Below are positions 53,327 to 62,054 of a DNA stretch of 64,000 nt, piece by piece. How positions within the stretch are numbered: position 1 is the stretch's first letter; every line of letters begins with the position of its first letter. The notes beneath the pieces are model-generated. The model ran no database searches and was not told the DNA's origin. It was given only the letters and a program-made list of their open reading frames with translations. A program made the position numbers and the translations under genes. This DNA comes from Paludibacteraceae bacterium (GTDB lineage: Bacteria; Bacteroidota; Bacteroidia; Bacteroidales; Paludibacteraceae): positions 1 to 64,000 of the forward strand of contig JAGBRL010000059.1 in NCBI GenBank assembly GCA_017632345.1, in the 5' to 3' direction.

Positions 53327-54892
53327 ATGGAGCAGACGTTAAAAAATTTGTCAATCGGCATTCAGGATTTTGAGAAATTACGTAAAGAAGACTTCTTGTA
53401 CGTAGATAAAACGGCTTTGATGCATAGTCTTGCCTCCACTGGTCGTTACTATTTCCTATCTCGTCCTCGTCGGTTCGGCAAAAGTTTGCTTATCAGTACT
53501 TTGAAAGCCTATTTTCTTGGTAAGAAAGAGTTGTTCAAAGGTTTGGCTGTTGAGCAGTTGGAGCAGAAATGGACGGCGCATCCGGTGCTGCATCTGGATT
53601 TTAATGCGTGCCTCTACAATAACAGAGGTGCGTTAGAAAAACACCTCTCTTATTATTTGTCGAAATGGGAAGACCAGTATGGAAGAAGTGAAGATGAGAC
53701 GTCCATCAATTCAAGGTTTCAAGGTGTTATCAAACGAGCATACGAGAAGAGCGGTCAGCGAGTGGTGTTACTTGTAGATGAGGTTGACAAGCCGATGCTC
53801 GAGACGATTGGCAATGAAACTTTGCAAAGAGAGTATCTTGATATTTTAATGGGCTTCTTTAGTCCTTTAAAAAGCATGGATGGCTACTTCAAATTTGCTC
53901 TTTTAGTTGGAATAACCGGATTTAGACCGGAAACGGTTTTTGGCGATTTAAACAATCTGACAGACATTTCTATTGACAGACGATATAATGATATTTGCGG
54001 CTTTTTGGATGATGATCTGAAAGGTGCGCTTGCCCCATACATACACAGATTAGCTGATAAACAAAAAAATACGATTGAAGATGCGTATAGTGAAATAGAC
54101 AAACTTTATAATGGCTACCATTTCTCGGAAAACACTCAAGGTGTTTATAACCCATGGAGTTTACTCAATGTATTTTGCGAAAATAAACTCGGTAGTTATT
54201 GGTTTCAGTCTGGCTCACCTAATTATCTTGTAAAATTGCTAAAAAGGGATGATTGTAACTTAGAAACAACTATAGGAGCTGTGATAGACCCTTATTCGCT
54301 GAAAGGGAATTCATGGTTGACTTCAGCTTGTTCAGTTCCGGTGCTGTACAAATGTGGGTATTTGACAATCAAGGAATACAAGTCTCGTATGAAGTTGTAC
54401 AAGTTGGATTTCCCGAATGAGGAGGTAAAACGCGGTTTTCTGTACTATCTGATACCGCATTACACATCAGCTCGACCAAGTGCTGCCGCTTTTGAAATAA
54501 AGTGTTTTGTAGAGGAGGTGAGGTCAGGAGACGCGGAAGCTTTCATGAACCGTTTGAAATCATTCTTTGCCAACACTCCGTATGACCTCATCAAAGATAC
54601 CGAAAATCACTATCAGAATGTGCTTTTCATCTTATGCAACCTTTGTGGTCTCTATACCAAGGCAGAGTTTCATACATCCAACGGCAGAGTAGATATGACC
54701 ATAGAGACGGCTGATTATGTCTATATTTTCGAGTTTAAATATAACGGCACAGCCGAAGAGGCGATGGAGCAAATCAAGAAGAAGAACTACGCTCAGCCAT
54801 TTATGGCAAGCGGCAAGAAGATTGTTTTGATTGGGGCTAATTTTAGTGGCGATAAGAGGAACATTGATGGATGTTTGATTGAGGATTTATAG
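53327..54892 (+). CDS. AAA-family ATPase with PD-(D/E)XK nuclease domain (DUF1703 type)
   Basis: A 521-residue protein of a family very common in Bacteroides and relatives. LSIGIQDFEKLRKEDFLYVDKTALMH opens it, the P-loop is RPRRFGKS at 46-53, and VVLLVDEVDKPML holds the Walker B. The C-terminal domain (DUF1703) ends with a PD-(D/E)XK-like core: RVDMTIE, then YIFEFKYN near 460-475. Biological role unknown. The family is expanded, variable in position and probably mobile or defensive. It has its own promoter and sits between the operon terminator and the glf gene. Confidence 0.9.
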   Translation: MEQTLKNLSIGIQDFEKLRKEDFLYVDKTALMHSLASTGRYYFLSRPRRFGKSLLISTLKAYFLGKKELFKGLAVEQLEQKWTAHPVLHLDFNACLYNNRGALEKHLSYYLSKWEDQYGRSEDETSINSRFQGVIKRAYEKSGQRVVLLVDEVDKPMLETIGNETLQREYLDILMGFFSPLKSMDGYFKFALLVGITGFRPETVFGDLNNLTDISIDRRYNDICGFLDDDLKGALAPYIHRLADKQKNTIEDAYSEIDKLYNGYHFSENTQGVYNPWSLLNVFCENKLGSYWFQSGSPNYLVKLLKRDDCNLETTIGAVIDPYSLKGNSWLTSACSVPVLYKCGYLTIKEYKSRMKLYKLDFPNEEVKRGFLYYLIPHYTSARPSAAAFEIKCFVEEVRSGDAEAFMNRLKSFFANTPYDLIKDTENHYQNVLFILCNLCGLYTKAEFHTSNGRVDMTIETADYVYIFEFKYNGTAEEAMEQIKKKNYAQPFMASGKKIVLIGANFSGDKRNIDGCLIEDL

Positions 54893-55061
54893 AATATGAG
54901 CGTTGATTAATTGGCAATAGTATTGTTTGACAATAAATAGCAGAGATTGTTTGGGAAGTGGTGATAAAGATGAAAAGCAGGGGAGGATATTGAAGTGACG
55001 ATGTGTTTTTGTGAGATTTGAGAAATCCCGTTTTTATGAATAAAAATTTTAATTGTAGAAT

Positions 55062-55913
55062 ATGAGTAAATTAGAAGATAAAATGCCCGATTTTTCAGAA
55101 TTCAAAGAACAATTGTCTAAGTCGGATAGAGATTTTTTGGAATCTATTGGAGTACATAGTAACGAGGATTTAATGAAAATAGTTGCGGAAATCTATGAGG
55201 CCTTAGGAAGACCTGTCGCTGCCAGAAATAATGAAGATTCGTCAGATGGCGAATGCGAAGATTTTGAAGCGTTGGATCCATTCGAACTTCCCCAAGTGAT
55301 TTTGTTTAATGATGAGCCGGCTTATGCATATCATATTCGTATCAAGCTGAACGATGCCCCTCTTCCAATTTGGCGTGAGGTGGAAGTCCCATCTAACATC
55401 TCTTTGGAGTTTTTTGCGCATGTTGTTATGATTGCGATGGGTTGGGAAAATGAACATTTGCATCAGTTTAAGCATAAAAATACAATATTTAAAAATCGAG
55501 CTTGCATTGAGGATGATATGTTCTGGGGATTTGCATCTCGTCGCGAGGTGTGTGATGCTGAAGAGTATTCTGTTTCGATGGTATTTAAGGAAAAAGGGAA
55601 GCGTGTTCGTTTTGAATATGATTTTGGAGATGGTTGGGAACATGATATTTGGTTGAAAAAAATTAGGGAATATGGACCAGATGAAGCTCCTTGTATAAAA
55701 ATATTGAAAGGAGTCGGAACCTGTCCGCCAGAAGATTGCGGAGGTATTTGGGGATATGAAGATATATTGGAAATCTGGGGCAAAAAACGCAAAACAACAG
55801 AAGAACGAGAATTGTTGGAATGGAGTGGCATTGAAAAAGACTTTGATCCGGAGTATTTTGATATAGAGAGGGTAAGAGAATGCTTATGTGATTTATGGGA
55901 GTCTGTTTTATAA
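55062..55913 (+). CDS. plasmid pRiA4b ORF-3-like protein
   Basis: A 283-residue protein. The C-terminal two thirds match the pRiA4b ORF-3 (IS1096 TnpR-like) family: YHIRIKLNDAPLPIWREVEVP near residue 90, MGWENEHLHQF, and FEYDFGDGWEHDIWL. These are found on mobile and accessory regions, function unknown. The N-terminal 80 residues are acidic. It follows the AAA gene by 169 bases (no clear promoter) and precedes glf by 25 bases, so glf may be read from the same transcript. Confidence 0.88.
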   Translation: MSKLEDKMPDFSEFKEQLSKSDRDFLESIGVHSNEDLMKIVAEIYEALGRPVAARNNEDSSDGECEDFEALDPFELPQVILFNDEPAYAYHIRIKLNDAPLPIWREVEVPSNISLEFFAHVVMIAMGWENEHLHQFKHKNTIFKNRACIEDDMFWGFASRREVCDAEEYSVSMVFKEKGKRVRFEYDFGDGWEHDIWLKKIREYGPDEAPCIKILKGVGTCPPEDCGGIWGYEDILEIWGKKRKTTEERELLEWSGIEKDFDPEYFDIERVRECLCDLWESVL

Positions 55914-55938
55914 ATTTTTGCTAATTACAAAAAAAAGT

Positions 55939-57066
55939 ATGTGTAAATACGATTATTTAATTGTTGGCTCAGGTTTGTTTGGAGCAACGTTTGCCTATAT
56001 GGCGAAGAGGGCGGGAAAGTCTTGTTTGGTTATTGATAAGCGTCCGCATTTAGGTGGAAATGTTTATTGTGAGAATATTGAAGGAATCAATGTGCATAAA
56101 TACGGTGCGCATATTTTTCATACATCCAATAAGAAAGTGTGGGATTTTGTAAACTCGATTGTGGAGTTTAATAGGTACACAAATTCTCCGGTGGCAAATT
56201 ATAAGGGGAAGCTTTATAATCTACCATTTAATATGAACACTTTTTATCAGATGTGGGGCGTGACGACTCCTGACGAGGCAAAAGCAAAAATAGAAGAGCA
56301 AAAAACAGAGGCAGTTGCAAAAATGGCAGCGGAAGGCGTTTCTGAACCTCGTAATCTGGAAGAGCAAGCTCAGTTGTTGATAGGTAAGGACATTTACGAA
56401 GCTTTGATTCGTGATTATACAGAAAAGCAATGGGGCAGAAAATGTACGGATTTGCCTCCATTTATCATAAAACGTCTGCCGGTTCGTTTTGTGTTTGATA
56501 ATAACTATTTTAATGATTCCTACCAAGGAATTCCAATGGGAGGGTATAATAAGTTGATTGAAGGTTTGTTGGCTGGTGTTGAGACTAAAATAGGAGTTGA
56601 TTTTTTTGAGGATAGAGATTATTGGAGCGGTTTGGCTGATAAGGTTGTGTTCACAGGCAAAATAGATGAATTTTACGATTGTCAGTTTGGAAAATTGGAG
56701 TATCGTACCGTCCGATTCGAGGAGGAAATACATGATTGTCCTAATTTGCAAGGAAATGCTGTTGTGAACTATACAGAGAAATCTGTGCCTTATACTCGCA
56801 GTATAGAGCATAAGCATTTTGAAATGTTTGGTCAGGCTGTGTACGATTGTCCGAAAACAGTTATTTCGAAAGAGTTTTCAACTGAATGGAAAGAGGGAAT
56901 GGAACCTTATTATCCTGTTAATGACGAAAAAAATAATGCCTTATATGCAAAATACAAAGCGTTGGCAGATGCAGAAACTAACGTAATTTTCGGTGGTCGT
57001 TTGGCTGAGTACAAGTACTATGATATGGCTCCGATTGTAGAGAAAGCTCTTTCGTTTTGGGAGTAA
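55939..57066 (+). CDS. glf: UDP-galactopyranose mutase
   Basis: A 375-residue flavoenzyme that converts UDP-galactopyranose to UDP-galactofuranose. The N-terminal FAD site is LIVGSGLFGATFA, followed by DKRPHLGGNVY, VHKYGAHIFHTS, YTEKQWGRKCTDLP and the late FGGRLAEYKYYDM. The ATG at 55939 sits just before the FAD motif. The frame runs upstream to 55888 within the previous gene, but that stretch lacks support. It implies galactofuranose in the surface polysaccharide. It is separated from the main operon by two accessory genes. Confidence 0.93.
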   Translation: MCKYDYLIVGSGLFGATFAYMAKRAGKSCLVIDKRPHLGGNVYCENIEGINVHKYGAHIFHTSNKKVWDFVNSIVEFNRYTNSPVANYKGKLYNLPFNMNTFYQMWGVTTPDEAKAKIEEQKTEAVAKMAAEGVSEPRNLEEQAQLLIGKDIYEALIRDYTEKQWGRKCTDLPPFIIKRLPVRFVFDNNYFNDSYQGIPMGGYNKLIEGLLAGVETKIGVDFFEDRDYWSGLADKVVFTGKIDEFYDCQFGKLEYRTVRFEEEIHDCPNLQGNAVVNYTEKSVPYTRSIEHKHFEMFGQAVYDCPKTVISKEFSTEWKEGMEPYYPVNDEKNNALYAKYKALADAETNVIFGGRLAEYKYYDMAPIVEKALSFWE

Positions 57067-57120
57067 GCCTCAAAGATCGAACTTAAAGAGAAGGCGTGAG
57101 AAAGCGTCAGATGAGAAAAT

Positions 57121-57150
57121 GGCTGTCTAACAAGTTTAGGTGGCCTTTCT
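57121..57150 (+). terminator. intrinsic terminator after glf
   Basis: GGCTGTCTAA (57121-57130) pairs with TTAGGTGGCC (57136-57145), including three G-T pairs. A T-rich tail follows. Confidence 0.6.
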
Positions 57151-57200
57151 TTTTTTGTGATAATTTTTGTCTTGAGTATATGAAATCTGTCTTAAACGAT

Positions 57201-57416
57201 TATCTTTGCACAAAAAAAAATCGGAGAGAGAATCGCTTGGAGAATTGTCAAGGCTTTGTTTGTTGTTACTCGGACACTTTTTTTATTACGCAGAAGAGTC
57301 TCTTGTGACAGCTTAAGTAAATCCTTGTTTAATCCGTTTAATGGGCTGCTTGCCGATTTTAAAGCCTATATTCTTGGCTGAAATATTGAAAATTTGATGT
57401 GTTTTGTATAAGTTTG
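57201..57416 (+). promoter_or_regulatory. two candidate promoters upstream of manA
   Basis: TATCTTTG (57201-57208) is a perfect -7 box. A second, TAAGTTTG (57409-57416), has TTG 20 bp upstream (57386-57388). The second would give a leader of about 75 bases. The 427-base gap 57067-57493 otherwise has no convincing gene. Confidence 0.4.
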
Positions 57417-57493
57417 GCCGAGATGATTTTAATGCGTTTCGAACCTAATTTATAAAAATTGCATAACTTAAAAAAAACAGGGAATTATATATT

Positions 57494-58531
57494 ATGCAAA
57501 AAAGTCCGTTTCTTTTTTCGCCGTTGTTGCGGTATAGAATTTGGGGAGGTAATCGGATTCCGTCGTGGAAGGGGTGTGCTGTGGATGTTCCGGTGGGAGA
57601 GAGCTGGGAGGTTTGCGGACTGACAGGCGATTCGTCTGTTATTTCTAACGGCGAATATGCAGGACTGAGTTTAGCTTCTGTAATAGAAAAATATCCGGTA
57701 GAGATTTTAGGTCATTCTGTAGTTGAACGGTATGGCAGCAAGTTGCCTTTGTTGGCTAAGTTTATAGATGCGAAGGCCGACCTTTCTATTCAGGTGCATC
57801 CTAATGATGACATGGCTCTTAGGGAGCACGGCTCTTTGGGCAAGACGGAAATGTGGTATGTTGTGGACGCAGTCCCTGACGCATGCCTTTATGCGGGCTT
57901 TAGGAGGGAGATAACACCGGAAGAGTATAAGGCCAAAGTTGCGGATGGCTCAATAACGGATGTGCTTGCAAGGCATAATGTCAAAACAGGCGATGTCTTT
58001 TACATTCCAGCGGGAAGAGTGCATGCAGTGTGCAGTGGTGTCTTGATCGCTGAAATTCAGCAGAGTAGCGATATCACTTATCGTATTTTTGACTACAACA
58101 GAAAGGATAAGGACGGAAAAGAGCGTGAATTGCATACGGAACTGGCGGCTCAGGCTCTGGACTATCAAGTAGAGAAAGAGTATCGCACAGAGTATAGCCA
58201 GAATTCGCAAAAAGCGAATCATTGTGTGGACAGCCCGTTCTTCAGCGTTCGGGTTGTGGATGCAGAATCGCCATTTCATCGAAATCTTCTGAAGTATGAC
58301 TCTTTCGTTATTTCCATGTGTGTGAAAGGTTCGTGTGAGATAAGGACACGGCAGGGCGGAGAGCCCGTGGTGTTGAAAGAAGGCTTTTCATGTCTTATTC
58401 CGGCTTCGGTTGCAGATTATGACATTGTGCCGATAGGCGGGGCTGTGAGATTGCTTGATGCTTACATTGATAATATGGACCGCAGCTTATTGGGAATGGC
58501 GTCTCGTTTTTTGCATCTTTCTTACAAATGA
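57494..58531 (+). CDS. manA: mannose-6-phosphate isomerase, class I
   Basis: A 345-residue cupin-fold zinc enzyme that interconverts mannose-6-P and fructose-6-P, feeding GDP-mannose for polysaccharides or mannose use. Zinc ligands appear in LSIQVHPND (H102), KTEMWYV (E118) and YIPAGRVHAV (about H180), and the conserved arginine block DITYRIFDYNR follows. It has its own terminator. Its place beside the export genes suggests supply of mannose-derived sugars. Confidence 0.93.
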   Translation: MQKSPFLFSPLLRYRIWGGNRIPSWKGCAVDVPVGESWEVCGLTGDSSVISNGEYAGLSLASVIEKYPVEILGHSVVERYGSKLPLLAKFIDAKADLSIQVHPNDDMALREHGSLGKTEMWYVVDAVPDACLYAGFRREITPEEYKAKVADGSITDVLARHNVKTGDVFYIPAGRVHAVCSGVLIAEIQQSSDITYRIFDYNRKDKDGKERELHTELAAQALDYQVEKEYRTEYSQNSQKANHCVDSPFFSVRVVDAESPFHRNLLKYDSFVISMCVKGSCEIRTRQGGEPVVLKEGFSCLIPASVADYDIVPIGGAVRLLDAYIDNMDRSLLGMASRFLHLSYK

Positions 58532-58571
58532 TGATGCTTTTTTGTTATTCTTGCGTATGAAAAAATAAAAG

Positions 58572-58599
58572 TCCGGATTTTGACTTAGTCTAATCCGGA
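58572..58599 (+). terminator. intrinsic terminator after manA
   Basis: TCCGGATT (58572-58579) pairs perfectly with AATCCGGA (58592-58599) around a 12-base loop, followed by a T-rich stretch. Confidence 0.75.
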
Positions 58600-58701
58600 T
58601 CTTTGTTTTGGTGAAAAAATTGACATAGATTAATAAAATTGTGTGAAAATGAAAAAAAATGATTAGTTTACGTGCACTTTTGTGAAAATCTGTGTTTGTT
58701 A

Positions 58702-58732
58702 TTTGTCAAAATGCAACTTTTTTGTACTTTTG
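58702..58732 (+). promoter_or_regulatory. promoter of the wza-wzc-ABC export operon
   Basis: TTTG (58702-58705), a 19-bp spacer and TACTTTTG (58725-58732): a complete Bacteroidetes promoter. The predicted leader is about 215 bases and carries the second motif copy. Confidence 0.65.
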
Positions 58733-58754
58733 CGAGTGAAAAAGATTCTCGGAC

Positions 58755-58798
58755 TGTTAGTTTCTTGTAACTATCAGTGGCGAAGCATTGAGAAAAGT
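58755..58798 (+). promoter_or_regulatory. conserved leader RNA motif, copy 2 (before the wza-like gene)
   Basis: TGTTAGTT (58755-58762) pairs with AACTATCA (58769-58776) apart from one T-T mismatch, around a 6-base loop. Three bases later is GCGAAGC (58780-58786), and six bases later AAAAGT (58793-58798). Order and spacing are identical to the copy at 33476-33519. The gap 58532-58952 contains this, the promoter and the manA terminator, but no gene. Confidence 0.6.
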
Positions 58799-58952
58799 CT
58801 TGTTTTGGAGGTGTGTTCTGTTGCTTAATTGGTTTTGTTTTGGGTTTTGTTAAGTCTGAAATCCCCTTTAAATACAGTCTGTTCTCATGTTGTTAGGATG
58901 GGAGTGTTGCATCCTGTTGTGATGTGTAATTAATAATATATATAAGAGATAT

Positions 58953-59750
58953 ATGAAGGTCAAGTGTTGGATTCTTTTGGTTTTGTCAGTTGTGTTCTTC
59001 GGAAGCTGTTCTTCGACGAAAAAGGTTGTTTATCTTCAGGGTATTGAAGATATGCCGTCAGATTCGATGCCAGTGATGTATTATGACGCTCGTGTCAAAC
59101 CTAAAGATTTGCTGATTATTACGGTAAGCAGTTTTAATCCGGAAATTTCTAAGCCGTTCAATTTAGCGACGTCAGTGGGCGAGGCTGGGTCTGATGATGG
59201 TTCTCTCAAAAATTATCTTGTGGATAGCGATGGCTTTATAGATTTTCCGGTGTTAGGTAAGATTGAGGTTGCAGGAATGACGAAGGGGGAGATTGAAAAT
59301 CAGTTGAAAGAAAGGCTGAGCATTTATTTGAAAGAGCCTCCTTTGGTTATGGTGCGTATGGTTAACTATAAGTTCACGGTGTTGGGTGAAGTCGGAAGCC
59401 CTGGTGTTTATGTGGCTTCTAACGAAAGGGTTAACATATTTGAGGCGATAGCTCAGGCCGGAGATATGACGATTCAGGGCCGTCGTGACAATGTGAAGCT
59501 TATACGTGAGCATGTGAATGGTAAAAAGGAGGTGGCTGTGCTGGATTTCAGAGATCCGAATATAATCAATTCTCCATATTATTATTTGCAGCAGAACGAC
59601 ATGATTTATGTTGAGCCTAATAGGCAAAGGGCGGGCGACCGCGTTAATGGCGGTGCTTTTTCTAAATTTACAAGCGTGTTTTCTTTTATTTTGTCTTTGG
59701 CTACGCTCGGCTTGACGGTGGGGCTGACAATATATAACGGAGGCGAGTAA
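58953..59750 (+). CDS. Wza-like polysaccharide export lipoprotein
   Basis: A 265-residue outer-membrane polysaccharide export protein. Its signal peptide ends in a lipobox (FGSC, lipidated Cys19). The PES domain begins at about residue 45 (YDARVKPKDLLIITVSSFNPE), followed by SLBB-type domains (YLVDSDGFIDFPVLGKIEVAG and FTVLGEVGSPGVYVASNERVN), and a C-terminal membrane helix (about 245-262). It forms the outer-membrane exit for polysaccharide. It is 20 bases upstream of the Wzc-like gene. Confidence 0.92.
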   Translation: MKVKCWILLVLSVVFFGSCSSTKKVVYLQGIEDMPSDSMPVMYYDARVKPKDLLIITVSSFNPEISKPFNLATSVGEAGSDDGSLKNYLVDSDGFIDFPVLGKIEVAGMTKGEIENQLKERLSIYLKEPPLVMVRMVNYKFTVLGEVGSPGVYVASNERVNIFEAIAQAGDMTIQGRRDNVKLIREHVNGKKEVAVLDFRDPNIINSPYYYLQQNDMIYVEPNRQRAGDRVNGGAFSKFTSVFSFILSLATLGLTVGLTIYNGGE

Positions 59751-59770
59751 TTATCTATAAAAAATATTTT

Positions 59771-62041
59771 ATGGCAGGTAGAAACAGAGTGAACGATGAG
59801 TTAAAGATTCGGACAGAAGCAGGAAAGACCGATATAAAAACTGTTGTTTTTCAGTATCTTAAATATTGGTATTTGATATTGATGTCGCTTGCTGTGGCTC
59901 TTTGGATAGGAAAGGTTTACCATGACAGCAAAATACCTTTGTATTCTGCATCGGCTCAGATATTGATTAATGATGACTCAAAAGGTGCAAATAATGAGCT
60001 TGCTATTTTTGAAGGAATCGCAATAGAAAGGCAGAGCACAATGGAAACTGAGATTTTGGAGATGAAATCGGTCACCTTCATTGAAAAAATCGTTACGGAA
60101 CTGAAGTTGTATGTGAATTACATAGGTTACGGAAGGTTGTCTAAAAAGACAGACCTTTACGAAGATTCTCCGATAGTTGCGGACATCTCCAATTTGTCTC
60201 TGACAGATTTGGATTTTGTTGGAATCTGGCTTCATTTTGAAAAAAATGGAACTGTGAGAGTGTCTGAAAACGGAGAGTTGACAGATGCGTCTCCGGTCGT
60301 AAAGGAATTTCCTTATTCTGTAACAACTAATTACGGTGAAGTTGTCCTGCATAAAAAGTTTGATGTTGATAATGCTAAATACAATAAGATTTTTGTGGGC
60401 ATATCGAATCCGGCGGCAGTGGCGAGGGAGTATATATCAAGCTTGTCTTTGAGGGCGGCGGGGAAAGGCGCTCCGGTATTGTCTATGTCAGTCGTTTCAA
60501 CGAACAGGTCTAAGGGGGTTGATTTTTTGAAGGCTTTGATTGAAAAGTATAATAAAGCGTCTGAAAATGAAAAAGATATGATTTCGCAGACAACGTCAAA
60601 GTTTATAGATGACCGTATCAGATTGTTGTCCGAAGAGTTAGGGACGACAGAACGTAAGATAGAGGGATTTAAAAAGAACCAGGGCTTGATAGAGGTTGCT
60701 TCAAATGCGCAGCTTGTGTTGCAGGAAAACACTGAGTATGAGAGGAAAAAGATGGAAAACGAAACTCAGATCAAGTTAATTGAGTATTTGAAGTCTTATA
60801 TTGATAATCCGAAGAATAAGTTGTCTGTCATGCCTTCCAACATAGGTATTGAAGATGAAAGCTTGGTTTCGCAGGTTAACCGCTACAATGAATTGTTGCT
60901 TGAGATGGACAGGTTGCTGAACTCGACTTCAGAAAACAATCCGGTAGTGGTGAATAAGAAGAATCAGTTGATGTCGCTTTTGGGTAATATAAAGATTCTG
61001 GTGGACAACATATTGCAAGGGTTAAGAATTTCGCAGAGCGATTTGGACGCTCAGACTAGCAAGTATAAAAAGCAGATGAGCAATGTCCCAACTCAGGAGC
61101 GCAGGTATTTGGAGATTGACAGACAGCGCCAGATTCAGGCTTCGCTGTTTTTGATGTTGTTGCAAAAAAGGGAGGAGAATGCGTTGGCGATGGCGGCAAC
61201 AGTTAGCAAGGCGAAAATTGTGTCGGAACCGAGCGCGTCGTTTGCTCCGATAGCTCCGAACGAAAAGAACATTTATATGATGTCTGGATTGTTGGGGTTG
61301 GCGATACCTGTAGGTGTGATATTCTTGATTACATTTCTTAGTCCGTTGCTAGCTTCTGCGATGGAAGTCAAGAATTACACTCAAATTCCTGTGATATCAA
61401 ATTTGCCAATCTGCAAGAATGCAGTCGATGTGTTTGGTGGAGAGTCTGAAGATTGCGCTGAGGCGTTCAGGATGTTGAGAACAAAAATCCTTTATAACGA
61501 GGAGTTTGAAAACACGAAAGTCTTTTTGTTTACATCTATAAAAGACGGGGTCGGAAAAACTTTCGTGTCAAAGAACTTGGCGTCGTCGTTTGTGATGTTG
61601 GGCAAAAAGGTCTTGCTGATAGACGCGGATTTGCGCAGACAGAGTTTGAGCGAATTTGTGGAGGGCGGACGCGGTCTGACGAACTATTTGACAGGAGAGG
61701 AGACCGACGTGGAGAGCCTTATAATAAAAGTATCCGACACCAACGGACTAAGTCTGTTGCCTGCCGGTCGTTTCAAGTCAAATCCGTCAGAACTGCTCAC
61801 AAGCGAGAAATTAGACGAGGCTATTTCTAAATTGCGAGACGAGTACGATTATATATTTATAGACGCGACAGATTTGTCAAAATATACAGACACACTGATA
61901 CTGAATCATGTTTCAGACGCGGTAATCGCAGTGGCAAGAATAAAAGTCTCAGACAAAACAAAATTTAACAAATACGACGAGTTGTACAAAAACAACCAGC
62001 TGAACAATGTGATGCTGGTGGTAAATGGGGTAAAAAATTAA
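59771..62041 (+). CDS. Wzc-like chain-length determinant/BY-kinase family protein
   Basis: A 756-residue inner-membrane protein. A Wzz domain lies between two membrane helices (about 34-50 and 505-530) with a long periplasmic coiled coil. The C-terminal cytoplasmic ATPase domain has Walker A KDGVGKTF (591-598) and Walker A' LLIDADLRRQSL (from 615). The Walker B position reads FIDATDLSKY instead of the usual DTPP, and the C-terminus lacks a tyrosine cluster (only two tyrosines in KYDELY). It controls polymer length and export with the Wza-like protein, but kinase cycling may be altered. Confidence 0.9.
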   Translation: MAGRNRVNDELKIRTEAGKTDIKTVVFQYLKYWYLILMSLAVALWIGKVYHDSKIPLYSASAQILINDDSKGANNELAIFEGIAIERQSTMETEILEMKSVTFIEKIVTELKLYVNYIGYGRLSKKTDLYEDSPIVADISNLSLTDLDFVGIWLHFEKNGTVRVSENGELTDASPVVKEFPYSVTTNYGEVVLHKKFDVDNAKYNKIFVGISNPAAVAREYISSLSLRAAGKGAPVLSMSVVSTNRSKGVDFLKALIEKYNKASENEKDMISQTTSKFIDDRIRLLSEELGTTERKIEGFKKNQGLIEVASNAQLVLQENTEYERKKMENETQIKLIEYLKSYIDNPKNKLSVMPSNIGIEDESLVSQVNRYNELLLEMDRLLNSTSENNPVVVNKKNQLMSLLGNIKILVDNILQGLRISQSDLDAQTSKYKKQMSNVPTQERRYLEIDRQRQIQASLFLMLLQKREENALAMAATVSKAKIVSEPSASFAPIAPNEKNIYMMSGLLGLAIPVGVIFLITFLSPLLASAMEVKNYTQIPVISNLPICKNAVDVFGGESEDCAEAFRMLRTKILYNEEFENTKVFLFTSIKDGVGKTFVSKNLASSFVMLGKKVLLIDADLRRQSLSEFVEGGRGLTNYLTGEETDVESLIIKVSDTNGLSLLPAGRFKSNPSELLTSEKLDEAISKLRDEYDYIFIDATDLSKYTDTLILNHVSDAVIAVARIKVSDKTKFNKYDELYKNNQLNNVMLVVNGVKN

Positions 62042-62054
62042 AAAAAATATATAT

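Noticed and set aside
55062..55913. Transposon resolvase, from the TnpR-like name of the pRiA4b family
   Set aside because: No resolvase or recombinase catalytic motif and no terminal repeats nearby. The family name is historical.
57096..57308. 70-codon frame between glf and manA
   Set aside because: It runs through the glf terminator hairpin and a -7 box, and looks random.
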